A stretch of DNA of 64,000 nt from DASRIA01 sp963724065 (lineage in GTDB: Bacteria; Actinomycetota; Thermoleophilia; Solirubrobacterales; JBBDJG01): positions 248,001 through 312,000 of the forward strand of contig CAVRTB010000003.1 in assembly GCA_963724065.1 (NCBI GenBank), given 5' to 3'. The notes below the pieces were generated by a model. It was not told the origin of the DNA. It made no database searches and saw only the letters and a list, made by a program, of their open reading frames with translations. Shown here one piece after another: positions 42,989 through 52,215 of this stretch (position 1 is its first letter; every line of letters starts with the position of its first letter). The position numbers were made by a program, and so were the translations under genes.

Positions 42989-44587
42989 GTGACTCGGCCG
43001 CCGGACTCTCCCTCCGAGGAGTACCTGCACGCGAACAGGTGGCGGATCTGGGGCGTCGTGATGATCGGCCTGTTCATGGCGTTGATCGACGTGACGATCG
43101 TGAACATCTCGATCCCGCAGCTCCAGCAGGATCTCGGTGCTCCGGTGGACACGGTGTCGTGGGTGCTGAACGCCTACAACATCATGTTCGCGGTGCTGCT
43201 CGTCTCGATGGGGCGGCTCGCGGACCAGTTCGGGCGGCGCCGGTTCTTCCTGATCGGCATGACGGTGTTCACGCTCGGATCGCTGCTGTGCGCGCTCGCA
43301 TGGTCGGTGGAGGTGCTGATCACGTTCCGCATCGTGCAGGCGGTCGGAGCGGGCATCCTCGCGCCGCTCGCGCTCGCGACCACGGCGATGGTCTTCCCAC
43401 CCGCCCAGCGCGGCCTCGGCTTGGCGATGATGGCCGTCGTCGCGAACGGGGCGGCGGTGCTCGGGCCGCCGATCGGCGGAGTGCTCGTCGAGCTGGCCGG
43501 CTGGCCCTGGGACGCGGGCTGGCACTGGATCTTCATGATCAACGTGCCGATCGGCGCGCTCGGCGTCGCGCTCGCCCTGCGCGTGATGCCGGAGACGCGC
43601 GATCCACACGCCGGCACCAACGTCGACTGGTGGGGAATGGTCACCGTCGGAGGCGCAGTGTTCTGCCTGACATTCGGCATGGTGGAGGGCAACGGCCGTG
43701 GCTGGGGCTCCCCGCTGATCGTCGGGCTGTTCGTGGCGTCGGCGCTGCTGGCGATCGCGTTCGCGCTCACGCAGCGCTACGGCCGCTACCCGATGCTGAC
43801 ACCCGCGCTCGTCAAGAACCGTCAGTTCATGGGGGCGAGCACGAGCCTCTTCCTGTTCGGCATCGGGATGATGGGCACGCTGTTCATGACGGTGCTCCTG
43901 TTCGTGAACCTGTGGGCCTATACGGAGCTCGAGGCGGCGCTCGCGATCACTCCGGTCGCGGTCACGGCGATGCTGATCTCACCGCTGGTCGGGCGCTTCG
44001 CGAACAAGCTCTCCCCGCGGGCATTCGGCGTCCCGGCTCTGATCGTGACGGCAATCGCGCTGTTCTCCCTCGCCGGGCTCCCGGCCGAACCCGACTTCTG
44101 GAGTGCGTGCTGGCGCCTCGCGCTGCTCGGCCTCGGCGTCGGCGCGATGTTCCCGGCGGCGACGATCGGCTCGATGGGCTCGATTCGGGGGCAGGAGCTG
44201 GGTCTCGGCTCGGGCATCGTGAACATGGCGCGTCAGGTCGGCTTCGCGATCGGCGTCGCGCTGTTCGTGGCGGTGTTCACGGGGGCGGTCGACGACCGGG
44301 TCGACGAGGCGGGCAAGCGGGCTCAAGCCTTTGCCCAGAGAGTGGATCCGGAGCGCAACTACGTGTTCTTCTTCTCGCGCGATGCGCTTGACGGAGAGCC
44401 AGCCGAACTCCCGGGTCCCGTGGGGCGCGGCGTTACCCACATCTTCCACGAGGAGGTCCGCGACGCATACGGCGCCGCGTTCAGGGCGGGCGCGCTCGTG
44501 GTCCTGCTCGCGCTCCCGTTCGCGATGACCATGCGGCGCAAGCCCTCCGACGCTCAGCGCGGAGATGCCGCCGCGGCCGTGGCGTGA
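42989..44587 (+). CDS. MFS drug:H+ antiporter, DHA2 (EmrB/QacA) family
   Basis: 532 residues with about 14 hydrophobic segments. FMALIDVTIVNISIPQLQQD is the DHA2 motif D1 in segment 1, GRLADQFGRRRFF motif A, and GAAVLGPPIGGVL motif C of antiporters. A long hydrophilic loop around residues 435-490 precedes the last segment. It probably exports hydrophobic compounds using the proton gradient; the substrate is unknown. GTG start; no adjacent TetR or MarR regulator. Confidence 0.9.
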   Translation: MTRPPDSPSEEYLHANRWRIWGVVMIGLFMALIDVTIVNISIPQLQQDLGAPVDTVSWVLNAYNIMFAVLLVSMGRLADQFGRRRFFLIGMTVFTLGSLLCALAWSVEVLITFRIVQAVGAGILAPLALATTAMVFPPAQRGLGLAMMAVVANGAAVLGPPIGGVLVELAGWPWDAGWHWIFMINVPIGALGVALALRVMPETRDPHAGTNVDWWGMVTVGGAVFCLTFGMVEGNGRGWGSPLIVGLFVASALLAIAFALTQRYGRYPMLTPALVKNRQFMGASTSLFLFGIGMMGTLFMTVLLFVNLWAYTELEAALAITPVAVTAMLISPLVGRFANKLSPRAFGVPALIVTAIALFSLAGLPAEPDFWSACWRLALLGLGVGAMFPAATIGSMGSIRGQELGLGSGIVNMARQVGFAIGVALFVAVFTGAVDDRVDEAGKRAQAFAQRVDPERNYVFFFSRDALDGEPAELPGPVGRGVTHIFHEEVRDAYGAAFRAGALVVLLALPFAMTMRRKPSDAQRGDAAAAVA

Positions 44588-44604
44588 CGGACCTCGAGAC
44601 CGAT

Positions 44605-44650
44605 CGAACGTCCCGCACCGGCGGCCATGGTAGTTACTGCGGGACGTTCG
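44605..44650 (+). terminator. 13-bp perfect inverted repeat downstream of the MFS gene
   Basis: CGAACGTCCCGCA (44605-44617) and TGCGGGACGTTCG (44638-44650), loop of 20 bases, starting 17 bases after the MFS stop. It is the longest perfect stem found outside genes in the window. No U-tract; probably a factor-independent actinobacterial terminator, though an operator upstream of rpiB is possible. Confidence 0.55.
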
Positions 44651-44695
44651 GCTCGGCTATCTGCGCGGCTGAGGGCCGTTCCCCGGACCCTTCCG

Positions 44696-44701
44696 TATAG
44701 T
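44696..44701 (+). promoter_or_regulatory. Probable near-leaderless -10 box for rpiB
   Basis: TATAGT ends 8 bases before the ATG at 44710. Confidence 0.45.
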
Positions 44702-44709
44702 CACGAACC

Positions 44710-45192
44710 ATGCGAATCGCCGCCGGATTCGACCATGCGGGCTACCCGCTGAGGGAGACGATCGTCGCGACGCTCGAGGATGCCGGGCACGAGATCGTCG
44801 ACTGCGGCACCGACTCCGAGGAGTCGGCGGACTACCCGATCCACGCCGCGCGCGCCGCTGCACTGGTCTCCGACGGGACTGCTGACCTGGCCGTCCTGGC
44901 ATGCGGCTCGGGCACCGGGGTGAGCATCGTCGCCAACAAGCTGCCGGGAGTCCGCGCCGTGAACGCGCGCGACCCCGAGGACGCCGCGATGGCGCGCAGG
45001 CACAACGACGCCAACGTGCTCGCGCTCGCGGGTCGCCGGCTCCCAGCCGGCGACGCCCGCGCGATCATCGACGCGTTCCTTGCCGCGCGCTTCGAAGGTG
45101 GCAGGCACCAGCGGCGGGTCGATCAGATCGCGCGAATCGAAAAGGGAGAGCTGCCCACCGAGGCAGACGGAGCCTTTAAGGAGGCAACTTGA
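44710..45192 (+). CDS. rpiB: Ribose-5-phosphate isomerase B
   Basis: 160 residues of the RpiB/LacAB family. AAGFDHAGYPLRE supplies the phosphate and substrate site, and AVLACGSGTGVSIVANK the anion-hole loop. The active-site Cys seen at this point in E. coli RpiB is retained as the Cys of ACGSG. It interconverts ribose-5-P and ribulose-5-P in the pentose phosphate pathway. Its stop overlaps the glyA TTG start, linking pentose metabolism with one-carbon supply. Confidence 0.93.
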   Translation: MRIAAGFDHAGYPLRETIVATLEDAGHEIVDCGTDSEESADYPIHAARAAALVSDGTADLAVLACGSGTGVSIVANKLPGVRAVNARDPEDAAMARRHNDANVLALAGRRLPAGDARAIIDAFLAARFEGGRHQRRVDQIARIEKGELPTEADGAFKEAT

Positions 45193-46472
45193 CGGACTTG
45201 GACCCCGGTTACTTCAACGAGCCGCTGTCGGCGGTGGACCCGGAGATCGCGGACGCGCTCCAGCACGAGCTCGAGCGCCAGCAGAACACGCTCGAGATGA
45301 TCGCCTCGGAGAACTTCGTGCCGCGGGCGATCCTCGAGGCCGCTGGTTCTGTTCTCACGAACAAGTACGCGGAGGGCCTCCCGGGCAAGCGCTACTACGG
45401 CGGGTGCGAGTGGGTCGACGTGTCCGAGCAGCTCGCGATCGACCGCGCCAAGGACCTGTTCGGCGCCGATCACGCGAACGTGCAGCCGCACTCCGGGGCG
45501 CAGGCCAACAACGCGGTCTACATGGCGCTGTGCGAGCCGGGTGACTCGATCCTCGGCATGGAGCTCGCGCATGGCGGGCACCTGACCCACGGCATGAAGC
45601 TGAACATGTCCGGCAAGCTCTACAAGGTCGCGAGCTATCAGGTCCGCAAGGAGGACTACCGCGTCGACATGGAGCAGGTCGAGCGGCTCGCCAAGGAGCA
45701 CCGGCCGAAGGTGATCGTCGCGGGCTGGTCCGCGTACCCGCGCCATCTCGACTTCGCGGAGTTCCGGCGCATCGCCGACGACGTCGGCGCGAAGCTGTTC
45801 GTCGACATGGCGCACTTCGCGGGCCTCGTCGCCGCGGGCGAGCACCCGAGCCCCGTTCCCCACGCAGACGTCGTGACGACCACCACGCACAAGACGCTCG
45901 GCGGGCCGCGTGCCGGCCTCATCCTGTGCCGCGAGGAGCACGCCAAGGCGATCGACAGAGCAGTCTTCCCGGGCCAGCAGGGCGGCCCCCTCGAGCACGT
46001 GATCGCCGCCAAGGCCGTGTGCCTGCGAATCGCGGCCAGCGAGCAGTTCCGCGCGCGCCAGCGCCAGACGATCGCGAACGCGCGGGCGTTCGGTGAGACG
46101 CTCCAGGAGGGCGGTCTCGACGTGCTCACCGGCGGCACCGACGTGCACCTCGTGCTCGTCGACCTCGGCATGGACGGCCTCAACGGCAAGGAGGCGGAGG
46201 ACCGCCTCGCGGAGGTCGGCATCACGGTCAACCGAAACGCGATCCCCTTCGACCAGCGCCCGCCGATGCAGGCCTCGGGCCTGCGGATCGGCACGCCCGC
46301 GCTGACCACGCGCGGGATGACCGAGGACGACATGCGCGAGATCGGCCGCGTGATCTGCGCGGCACTCGACCCGGGCTACGACGACGCGCGCCGCGAAGAG
46401 CTCGCGGAGCGCACGAGGACGCTCGTGGAGCGCTATCCGCTGTACCCGTCACTGTCTGCGGCAACTGTCTGA
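45189..46472 (+). CDS. glyA: Serine hydroxymethyltransferase
   Basis: 427 residues from a TTG, supported by AAGGAGG at 45178-45184. Lys235 in TTTTHKTLGGPRAG binds pyridoxal phosphate, MIASENFVPRAILEA is the family N-terminus, and VQPHSGAQANNAVYMAL the PLP-ring region. It converts serine and tetrahydrofolate to glycine and methylene-THF. Coupled to rpiB. Confidence 0.96.
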   Translation: MTDLDPGYFNEPLSAVDPEIADALQHELERQQNTLEMIASENFVPRAILEAAGSVLTNKYAEGLPGKRYYGGCEWVDVSEQLAIDRAKDLFGADHANVQPHSGAQANNAVYMALCEPGDSILGMELAHGGHLTHGMKLNMSGKLYKVASYQVRKEDYRVDMEQVERLAKEHRPKVIVAGWSAYPRHLDFAEFRRIADDVGAKLFVDMAHFAGLVAAGEHPSPVPHADVVTTTTHKTLGGPRAGLILCREEHAKAIDRAVFPGQQGGPLEHVIAAKAVCLRIAASEQFRARQRQTIANARAFGETLQEGGLDVLTGGTDVHLVLVDLGMDGLNGKEAEDRLAEVGITVNRNAIPFDQRPPMQASGLRIGTPALTTRGMTEDDMREIGRVICAALDPGYDDARREELAERTRTLVERYPLYPSLSAATV

Positions 46473-46505
46473 CGCGCTGCCGCGCGAGCGGCCGCGGGCA
46501 CCCGC

Positions 46506-47513
46506 ATGAAGATCTGGATCGACATGACGGCGCCGGCGCACCCGTTGGTGTTCCGGCCCATCATCAGGCGCCTGCGCGAAGCGGGCCACGAGGTCGAGTT
46601 GACCGCGCGTGACTACGCGCAGACGCTCGACCTGCTCGACCTGCACGGAATGGAGCACACGGCGTTCGGCAGCCACGGCGGCGCGTCGCGGCTGGGCAAG
46701 CTCGGCTCGTTGCTCTCGCGGGCCGGCGCGATGCGGCGCTTCGGGCGCAAGCGCGGGTTCGACCTCGCGCTCGCGCATGGCTCGAACGACCTCGCGATCG
46801 CGGCGCGGCGCCTCAAGATCCCCGCCGTGAACATGTTCGACTACGAGTGGGCGACCGTGCAGCACAACATCGGCTGCCGGCCCGCCCGCCGCGTGATCAC
46901 CCCGGACTCGATCCCGGCCGCGCGCCTGCGCCGCTATGGGGTGGGTCCGGAGAAGCTGTCGCAGTACCCGGGCCTCAAGGAGGAGTACTACCTCGCCGAC
47001 TTCGAGGCCGACCGCAGCGTCCCGGAGCGGCTCGGGTTGGACATGGAGAGGGTGGTCGTGATCGTGCGGCCGCCGCCCGACGTGTCGCTCTATCACCGAA
47101 AGTCGAACCCGCTGTTCCCGCAGGTGCTCACCCACCTCGGCCGTCACGACGGCGTCCAGGCCGTCGTGCTGCCGCGGACCGGGGCGCAGCGCGAGTACGT
47201 GAAGGCCCTCGAGCTCCCGTCCGTCGTGGTCCCGGAGCGGGCCGTCGACGCGCAGAGCCTGGTCGCCCTCGCGGATCTCGTCGTTTCCGCAGGCGGCACG
47301 ATGAATCGGGAGGCCGTGGCGCTCGGAACGCCCGTCTACACGACCTATGGGGGTAGGCTTGGTGGGGTCGACGAGGCCCTCATCAGGGAACATCGCTTGC
47401 GTCCCTTGACCGATCCCCGAGGACTGGAGCTCGAGAAGCGGAATACCGCCGGGGAGCAGCACCGCCGCGATCCGGCGCTGCTGCTAGACATGATCCTCGG
47501 CGCTGTGCAATGA
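46506..47513 (+). CDS. DUF354 family protein, GT-B-like
   Basis: 335 residues. The start MKIWIDMTAPAHPLVFRPII is the DUF354 signature. VVVIVRPPPDVSLYH begins a second Rossmann-like half, and VVSAGGTMNREAVALGTPVY resembles the UDP-sugar site of GT-B epimerases and transferases. No membrane segment. These proteins are usually found in surface-polysaccharide clusters, as here; the reaction is not established. Its stop overlaps the next start. Confidence 0.85.
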   Translation: MKIWIDMTAPAHPLVFRPIIRRLREAGHEVELTARDYAQTLDLLDLHGMEHTAFGSHGGASRLGKLGSLLSRAGAMRRFGRKRGFDLALAHGSNDLAIAARRLKIPAVNMFDYEWATVQHNIGCRPARRVITPDSIPAARLRRYGVGPEKLSQYPGLKEEYYLADFEADRSVPERLGLDMERVVVIVRPPPDVSLYHRKSNPLFPQVLTHLGRHDGVQAVVLPRTGAQREYVKALELPSVVVPERAVDAQSLVALADLVVSAGGTMNREAVALGTPVYTTYGGRLGGVDEALIREHRLRPLTDPRGLELEKRNTAGEQHRRDPALLLDMILGAVQ

Positions 47514-48247
47514 GCGCGCAAAGAACCTCACTCAAGGAACGCACCCGCATCCGCCCCCCGGTGGAGGCGGACGCGATCGGCCCGGCCCCGCACGCTTCCC
47601 TCTCCGAGCGCTACAAGGAGATGGCGCACGAGGGTCACGAGCACCGTGGCGTCGACACGGGGCTGCGCGCGTTCGACCTCACGATCGCGGGCACCACGCT
47701 CGTGGTCCTCTCACCCGTGCTGCTGGGCATCGCGGTCTCGATCCGGCTGACCTCGGGCGGCCCCGTCCTCTACCGGGGGCGGCGCGTCGGTCGCGCGGGC
47801 CGCGTCTTCACGATGCTGAAGTTCCGCACGCTGACTCCCGATGCCGAGGCGCGGCTCGGGCCCTACCTCGGGCAGGAGCTCACCCACCGCACGCAGTCGG
47901 AGGTGACGCGGCTCGGCCGCGTGCTGCGGTTCGCCCACCTCGACGAGCTGCCGCAGCTGTGGAACGTCGTGCGCGGCGACATGAGCATCGTGGGCCCGCG
48001 GCCGATCCGGCCCGCGTTCTTCGAGGAGCTGTGCGAGCAGATCCCGCAGTACTGGCAACGGCTCGTGGTGGAGCCGGGCATGACCGGCTTCGCGCAGCTG
48101 CGCATGACCCGCGAGACGTCGTGGGCGGAGAAGCTGGCACACGATCTGGAGTACGTGGCCGACCGATCGGTGCGCCTCTATCTGCGGGTCTGCGTGGCGA
48201 CCGCCTGGAAGATCCTCTCCAGTCCCGCAAGGCTCGTCAGCCGCTAG
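47510..48247 (+). CDS. Polyprenyl-phosphate sugar-1-phosphate transferase (PglC/WcaJ family)
   Basis: 245 residues. One hydrophobic segment (LTIAGTTLVVLSPVLLGIAV) precedes the catalytic domain: FTMLKFRTL, then LDELPQLWNVVRGDMSIVGP and PRPIRP, and PGMTGFAQL. These are the monotopic phosphoglycosyl transferase motifs. It would start a glycan by moving a sugar-1-phosphate onto polyprenyl phosphate. An N-terminal 50-residue tail is hydrophilic. Located four bases before asnB. Confidence 0.9.
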   Translation: MSAQRTSLKERTRIRPPVEADAIGPAPHASLSERYKEMAHEGHEHRGVDTGLRAFDLTIAGTTLVVLSPVLLGIAVSIRLTSGGPVLYRGRRVGRAGRVFTMLKFRTLTPDAEARLGPYLGQELTHRTQSEVTRLGRVLRFAHLDELPQLWNVVRGDMSIVGPRPIRPAFFEELCEQIPQYWQRLVVEPGMTGFAQLRMTRETSWAEKLAHDLEYVADRSVRLYLRVCVATAWKILSSPARLVSR

Positions 48248-48250
48248 CCC

Positions 48251-50143
48251 ATGTGTGGCATCTGCGGCCTGCTGTCGCTCGACGGCGCGCCCGTCGACCC
48301 GGGCGTCGTCGAGTCGATGAACGACACCCTCGTGCACCGTGGCCCGGACAGCGCCGGGGTATTCGTGGAGGCCTCCGTCGCGCTCGCCGCGCGCCGCCTC
48401 TCGATCATCGATCTCGAGGGCTCGGACCAGCCGATCGGCAACGAGGACGGCCGCATCCAGGTCGTGCAGAACGGCGAGATCTACAACTACCGCCAGTTGC
48501 GGGAGCGGCTCGAGCACAAGGGCCACAAGTTCAGGACGCAGGGCGACACGGAGGTGCTCGTGCACCTCTACGAGGAGCGCGGGCCGGCGTTCGTCGAGGA
48601 CCTGCGCGGGATGTTCGCGATCGCGCTCTGGGACCGGCTCGAGCGGCGGCTCGTGCTCGCCCGCGACCGGTTCGGGATCAAGCCCCTCTACTACCGGGTC
48701 GAGGACGGCATGCTGTCGTTCGCGTCCGAGCTGAAGGCGCTTCTGCGCCAGCCCGGGATGTCCCGTGAGATCGACCCCGACGCGCTCGAGGCCTACCTCG
48801 CCTTCAACTCCGTGCCGGCTCCGCTGACGATCTTCCGCGAGGCGCGCAAGCTGCCGCCGGGGCACCTGCTGCTCGCGGAGGACGGTGAGACGCGCCTGCG
48901 CCGCTATGCGCGGCCGCGACCGGTCCCGGCCGGCCGGGAGCGCAAGGAGAGCGAGCTCGAGCTTGCGCAGGAGCTGCGCGAGCGCCTGCGCGACTCGGTG
49001 CGCGCGCATCTCGTCGCGGACGTCCCGGTCGGGGTGATGCTGTCGGGCGGGATCGACTCCTCGGCGCTCGCGGCGCTCGCTGCGCGCGAGAGCTCGTACC
49101 GCGTGAGCACCTTCTCGATCGGGTTCGAGGAGCGCTCGTTCAACGAGCTCGAGCTTGCGCGCCGGGTCGCGGAGCTATACGGCACCGACCACCACGAGCT
49201 GATCGTGCGCCCGGACGCCGTCGAGCTGCTCCCGCGCCTCGCCGAGGCGTTCGACGAGCCGTTCGCGGACTCGTCGGCGCTCCCCACCTATCTGGTCTCG
49301 CAGCTGGCGGCCGGGACGGTCAAGGTCGCGCTCTCCGGCGAGGGCGCGGACGAGCTGTTCGGCGGGTACTACACGTACGTCGCCGACACGCTGGCGCCGC
49401 GCATCGGTCCCGCGGCCTCCGTGCTGCGGCCTCTGATCGAGCGGCTGCCGAGCTCCTCCGCGAAGGTCAGCCTCGACTACCGGGCGAAGCGGTTCGCGCG
49501 GGCAGCCCACCTGCCGCCGCTCGAGCGCCACCACGGCTGGAAGGAGATCTTCACGCCCGACGCGCGCGCCGAGCTGCTCGACGGGCGCCGGGGCGAGCTC
49601 GACCCGCTGGACATCTACCGCGCCCGCTACGAGGAGACGGAAGGCGCGGACGAGCTTTCCCGGCTCCAGGACGTCGACCTCGGCATCTACCTCGCCGACG
49701 ACCTGCTCGTGAAGACCGATCGCGCGAGCATGGCGCACTCGCTCGAGGCGCGCGTGCCGTTCTGCGATCCCGAGGTCGCCGAACTGGCGCTTGCGCTGCC
49801 GCGCTCGATGAAGGTCCGCCGCCTCGCGAAGAAGCGCCTGCTGCGCGAGGCCGTCGCGAGCATGCTGCCGCGCGAGATCGTGCGCGGCCGCAAGCAGGGG
49901 TTCTCGATCCCGGCCGCGGCGTGGCTGCGCGGCGACCTCGAGCCGTTCGCGCGGGAGATGCTCTCGCCGGACCGGATGCGCGCGCAGGGCTTCTTCCAGC
50001 CGGGGGCCGTGACCGCGCTGATCGATCGCCACGGCTCGCGCAAGGAGGACCTCAGTCGCCAGATCTGGGGCCTCCTGATGTTCTCCCTCTGGCACGACCG
50101 CTACGTGGGGCAGGCAACGCCCGGCGAACTGCGAACTGCGTAA
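48251..50143 (+). CDS. asnB: Asparagine synthase, glutamine-hydrolysing (AsnB type)
   Basis: 630 residues. Cys2 in MCGICGLLS is the glutaminase nucleophile after Met removal. NGEIYNYRQLRE and HRGPDS are further N-domain residues. VMLSGGIDSSALAAL is the PP-loop of the synthetase domain, and VALSGEGADELFGGY follows. Placement inside a glycan operon suggests amidation of a sugar acid or peptide group rather than only asparagine supply; that is inference. The 3' end is built of tandem GAACTGC heptamers. Confidence 0.92.
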   Translation: MCGICGLLSLDGAPVDPGVVESMNDTLVHRGPDSAGVFVEASVALAARRLSIIDLEGSDQPIGNEDGRIQVVQNGEIYNYRQLRERLEHKGHKFRTQGDTEVLVHLYEERGPAFVEDLRGMFAIALWDRLERRLVLARDRFGIKPLYYRVEDGMLSFASELKALLRQPGMSREIDPDALEAYLAFNSVPAPLTIFREARKLPPGHLLLAEDGETRLRRYARPRPVPAGRERKESELELAQELRERLRDSVRAHLVADVPVGVMLSGGIDSSALAALAARESSYRVSTFSIGFEERSFNELELARRVAELYGTDHHELIVRPDAVELLPRLAEAFDEPFADSSALPTYLVSQLAAGTVKVALSGEGADELFGGYYTYVADTLAPRIGPAASVLRPLIERLPSSSAKVSLDYRAKRFARAAHLPPLERHHGWKEIFTPDARAELLDGRRGELDPLDIYRARYEETEGADELSRLQDVDLGIYLADDLLVKTDRASMAHSLEARVPFCDPEVAELALALPRSMKVRRLAKKRLLREAVASMLPREIVRGRKQGFSIPAAAWLRGDLEPFAREMLSPDRMRAQGFFQPGAVTALIDRHGSRKEDLSRQIWGLLMFSLWHDRYVGQATPGELRTA

Positions 50144-50152
50144 CTGCGAACC
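50126..50152 (+). repeat. Tandem heptamer repeat across the asnB stop
   Basis: GAACTGC is repeated at 50126 and 50133, followed by GTAACTGC at 50140 and GAACC, spanning the asnB stop (50141-50143) and the region before the next ATG at 50153. Slippage would alter the AsnB C-terminus and spacing. Confidence 0.6.
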
Positions 50153-51343
50153 ATGCCCGACCTCCTCGACGCCCTGCTCGCCTTCTCCCTCGCCCTGCTG
50201 GTCGTGTGGATCTCCACTCCCGTCGTGAAGGCGATGGCCTGGCGCATCGGGGCGATCGACGAACCGCGTGCGCGGGGCCTGCACCAGATGCCGACCGCGC
50301 GCCTGGGCGGCGTGGCGATCCTCGCCGGCGTGCTCGCGTCCGGCCTCGTGTTCCTGCCCTCCGACCAGCAGACCACGGGCATCCTGATCGGCGCGGCGGT
50401 GATCGTCGCCGTCGGCGTTGCGGACGACCTGCTCGACCTGTCGGCCGACGTGAAGCTCGCGGGACAGGTGCTCGCGGCGGTGGTGCCCGTCGCCGCGGGC
50501 GTGCGCGTGGAGACGATGACGCTTCCGTTCGCCGGCCACATCGACCTCGGCGACCTCTCATATCCCCTCACGGTCGTCGGCATCGTCGCCGTGATGAACA
50601 TCGTCAACTTCATCGACGGGGTCGACGGGCTCGCCGCCGGCGTATGCACGATCGCCGCCGTCACATTCGCGGTGATCGCGCTCTCGCTCGACCGCAACGC
50701 GGCGGGGGTGCTCGCGATGCTCACAGCCGGGGCGGCGCTCGGATACCTGCGACACGGCTTCCACCCGGCCTCGATCTTCCTCGGCGACTCCGGCTCGAAC
50801 CTGCTCGGGTACATGCTCGCCGCGATCGCCGTTCAGGGCGCCCTGAAGACCAATGCTGTGGTCGCCCTGGTGTTTCCCCTCGTGATCCTCGCCGTCCCGA
50901 TCCTCGACTCCAGCTTCGTGATCGCGAAGCGCATCAAGTACGGGCAGCCGGTCTACCAGGCGGACAGCTGGCACTTCCACCATCGGTTCGCGAACATCGG
51001 GTTCTCCCAGCGCCGGACCGTCATGTACCTCTACGGATGGACGATCGTGCTGGCGGCGCTCGCGCTCGCCCTGCGGTTCGTGCCCTACACCGACGACCAC
51101 GGGAACTTCAACGTCGGCTGGAGCGTCGTGATCGCCGCCTTCGCTCTCGCGGCGGTCGCGGCGAGCATGTACCTCGTGCTCGTGCTCGAGATCCTCAAGC
51201 TCAAGCGCTTCCGCCAGTTCCAGCTGCGCCGCGAGCACGCGCTCCACGGCCAGCCACCGCCCGGTCCGGCCGAGGTCGACGCGAGCGTCGCGAGAGAGCT
51301 CGAGACCGGGGAGTTCGAAGTGGTCAGGCCTCCGGACCCATGA
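50153..51343 (+). CDS. WecA/TagO-family polyprenyl-phosphate GlcNAc-1-P transferase
   Basis: 396 residues with ten or eleven hydrophobic segments. ADDLLDLSADVKL supplies the Asp pair, NFIDGVDGLAAG the second Asp-rich motif, FLGDSGSNLLGY the third, and HFHHRFANIGFSQR the His-rich substrate motif of this group. It transfers a UDP-HexNAc phosphosugar to polyprenyl phosphate, as in teichoic-acid, arabinogalactan or O-antigen initiation. The C-terminal 50 residues are cytosolic and charged. Overlaps the next ATG (ATGA). Confidence 0.93.
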   Translation: MPDLLDALLAFSLALLVVWISTPVVKAMAWRIGAIDEPRARGLHQMPTARLGGVAILAGVLASGLVFLPSDQQTTGILIGAAVIVAVGVADDLLDLSADVKLAGQVLAAVVPVAAGVRVETMTLPFAGHIDLGDLSYPLTVVGIVAVMNIVNFIDGVDGLAAGVCTIAAVTFAVIALSLDRNAAGVLAMLTAGAALGYLRHGFHPASIFLGDSGSNLLGYMLAAIAVQGALKTNAVVALVFPLVILAVPILDSSFVIAKRIKYGQPVYQADSWHFHHRFANIGFSQRRTVMYLYGWTIVLAALALALRFVPYTDDHGNFNVGWSVVIAAFALAAVAASMYLVLVLEILKLKRFRQFQLRREHALHGQPPPGPAEVDASVARELETGEFEVVRPPDP

Positions 51344-52215
51344 GACGGGTGCTCGGGCTTGCCCTGCTGCTCGTGCTGGCCGGCGCGGGCCCGGCGCAGG
51401 CCGGCGACGACCAGATCGTGATCTCGGGGGACGTGCACGTGGCCCGCGGGGAGAAGCTCGACGACGTGCTGGTGGTCGACGGCCGCGTCACGATCGACGG
51501 AAGGCTCGAGGGCGAGTTGATCGCGATCAGCGCACCGGTGCGCATCTCCGGGACCGTGGACGGCGACGTGGTCGCGCTCACCGACCGCGCGGTGATCGAG
51601 CGTGGGGCGAGGATCGGGGGTGACCTCGTCTACGCGGACAAGCGCCCACGCGTGGCGGACGGCGCGACGATCGAGGGCACGACGCGGCGCTTCGACCTCG
51701 ACGAGGTGACCGAGCCGTTCGGCGCCTTCGCCACGCGGATCGCCGTGTGGCTCGCGATCAGCGTGTCGTCCCTCGCGCTCGGCTTTCTGCTGCTGTGGCT
51801 TGCTCCGCGCGCGCTCGAGGCCGCGCTGTGGACGGCGCGGACGAGCACAGGCGCGTCGATCGGGATGGGGCTGGCGGCGTTCTTCGGCCTGCCGGTCGCC
51901 GCGCTGCTCGCGATCGCCACGCTCGCCGGGATCCCGCTCGGGATCGTGTTGCTGCTCGCGCTGCTCCCGCTGTACGCGATCGGATACACGACGAGCGCGT
52001 GGCTGCTCGGCCGCGCGCTCGTGCGCGCGCCCGCCGCCGCGGCGCTCGCATTTCTCGCCGGCTGGGCGATCCTGCGGCTGCTCGCGCTCGTCCCGTGGCT
52101 CGGCGGCCTCGTGTGGTTCGCGGCCGCCGTGTTCGGCCTCGGCGCACTCACGGTCGCGCTGTGGCGCTCGCGTCGCGGCGCGGTCGGGCCCCGGGGCGCC
52201 CCGGTGGGGGCGTGA
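51340..52215 (+). CDS. Bactofilin-like domain protein with membrane segments
   Basis: 291 residues: signal peptide (LGLALLLVLAGAGPAQA), then about 100 residues of short beta repeats (VHVARGEKLDDVLVVDGRV, VRISGTVDGDVVAL, ARIGGDLVY) typical of polymer-forming bactofilin-like solenoids. Three to five membrane segments follow from residue 130 to the end. Such export-side bactofilin-membrane fusions are common in actinobacteria and are uncharacterised. It is the next gene after the WecA-like transferase (ATGA overlap), suggesting an envelope role. Confidence 0.8.
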   Translation: MRRVLGLALLLVLAGAGPAQAGDDQIVISGDVHVARGEKLDDVLVVDGRVTIDGRLEGELIAISAPVRISGTVDGDVVALTDRAVIERGARIGGDLVYADKRPRVADGATIEGTTRRFDLDEVTEPFGAFATRIAVWLAISVSSLALGFLLLWLAPRALEAALWTARTSTGASIGMGLAAFFGLPVAALLAIATLAGIPLGIVLLLALLPLYAIGYTTSAWLLGRALVRAPAAAALAFLAGWAILRLLALVPWLGGLVWFAAAVFGLGALTVALWRSRRGAVGPRGAPVGA

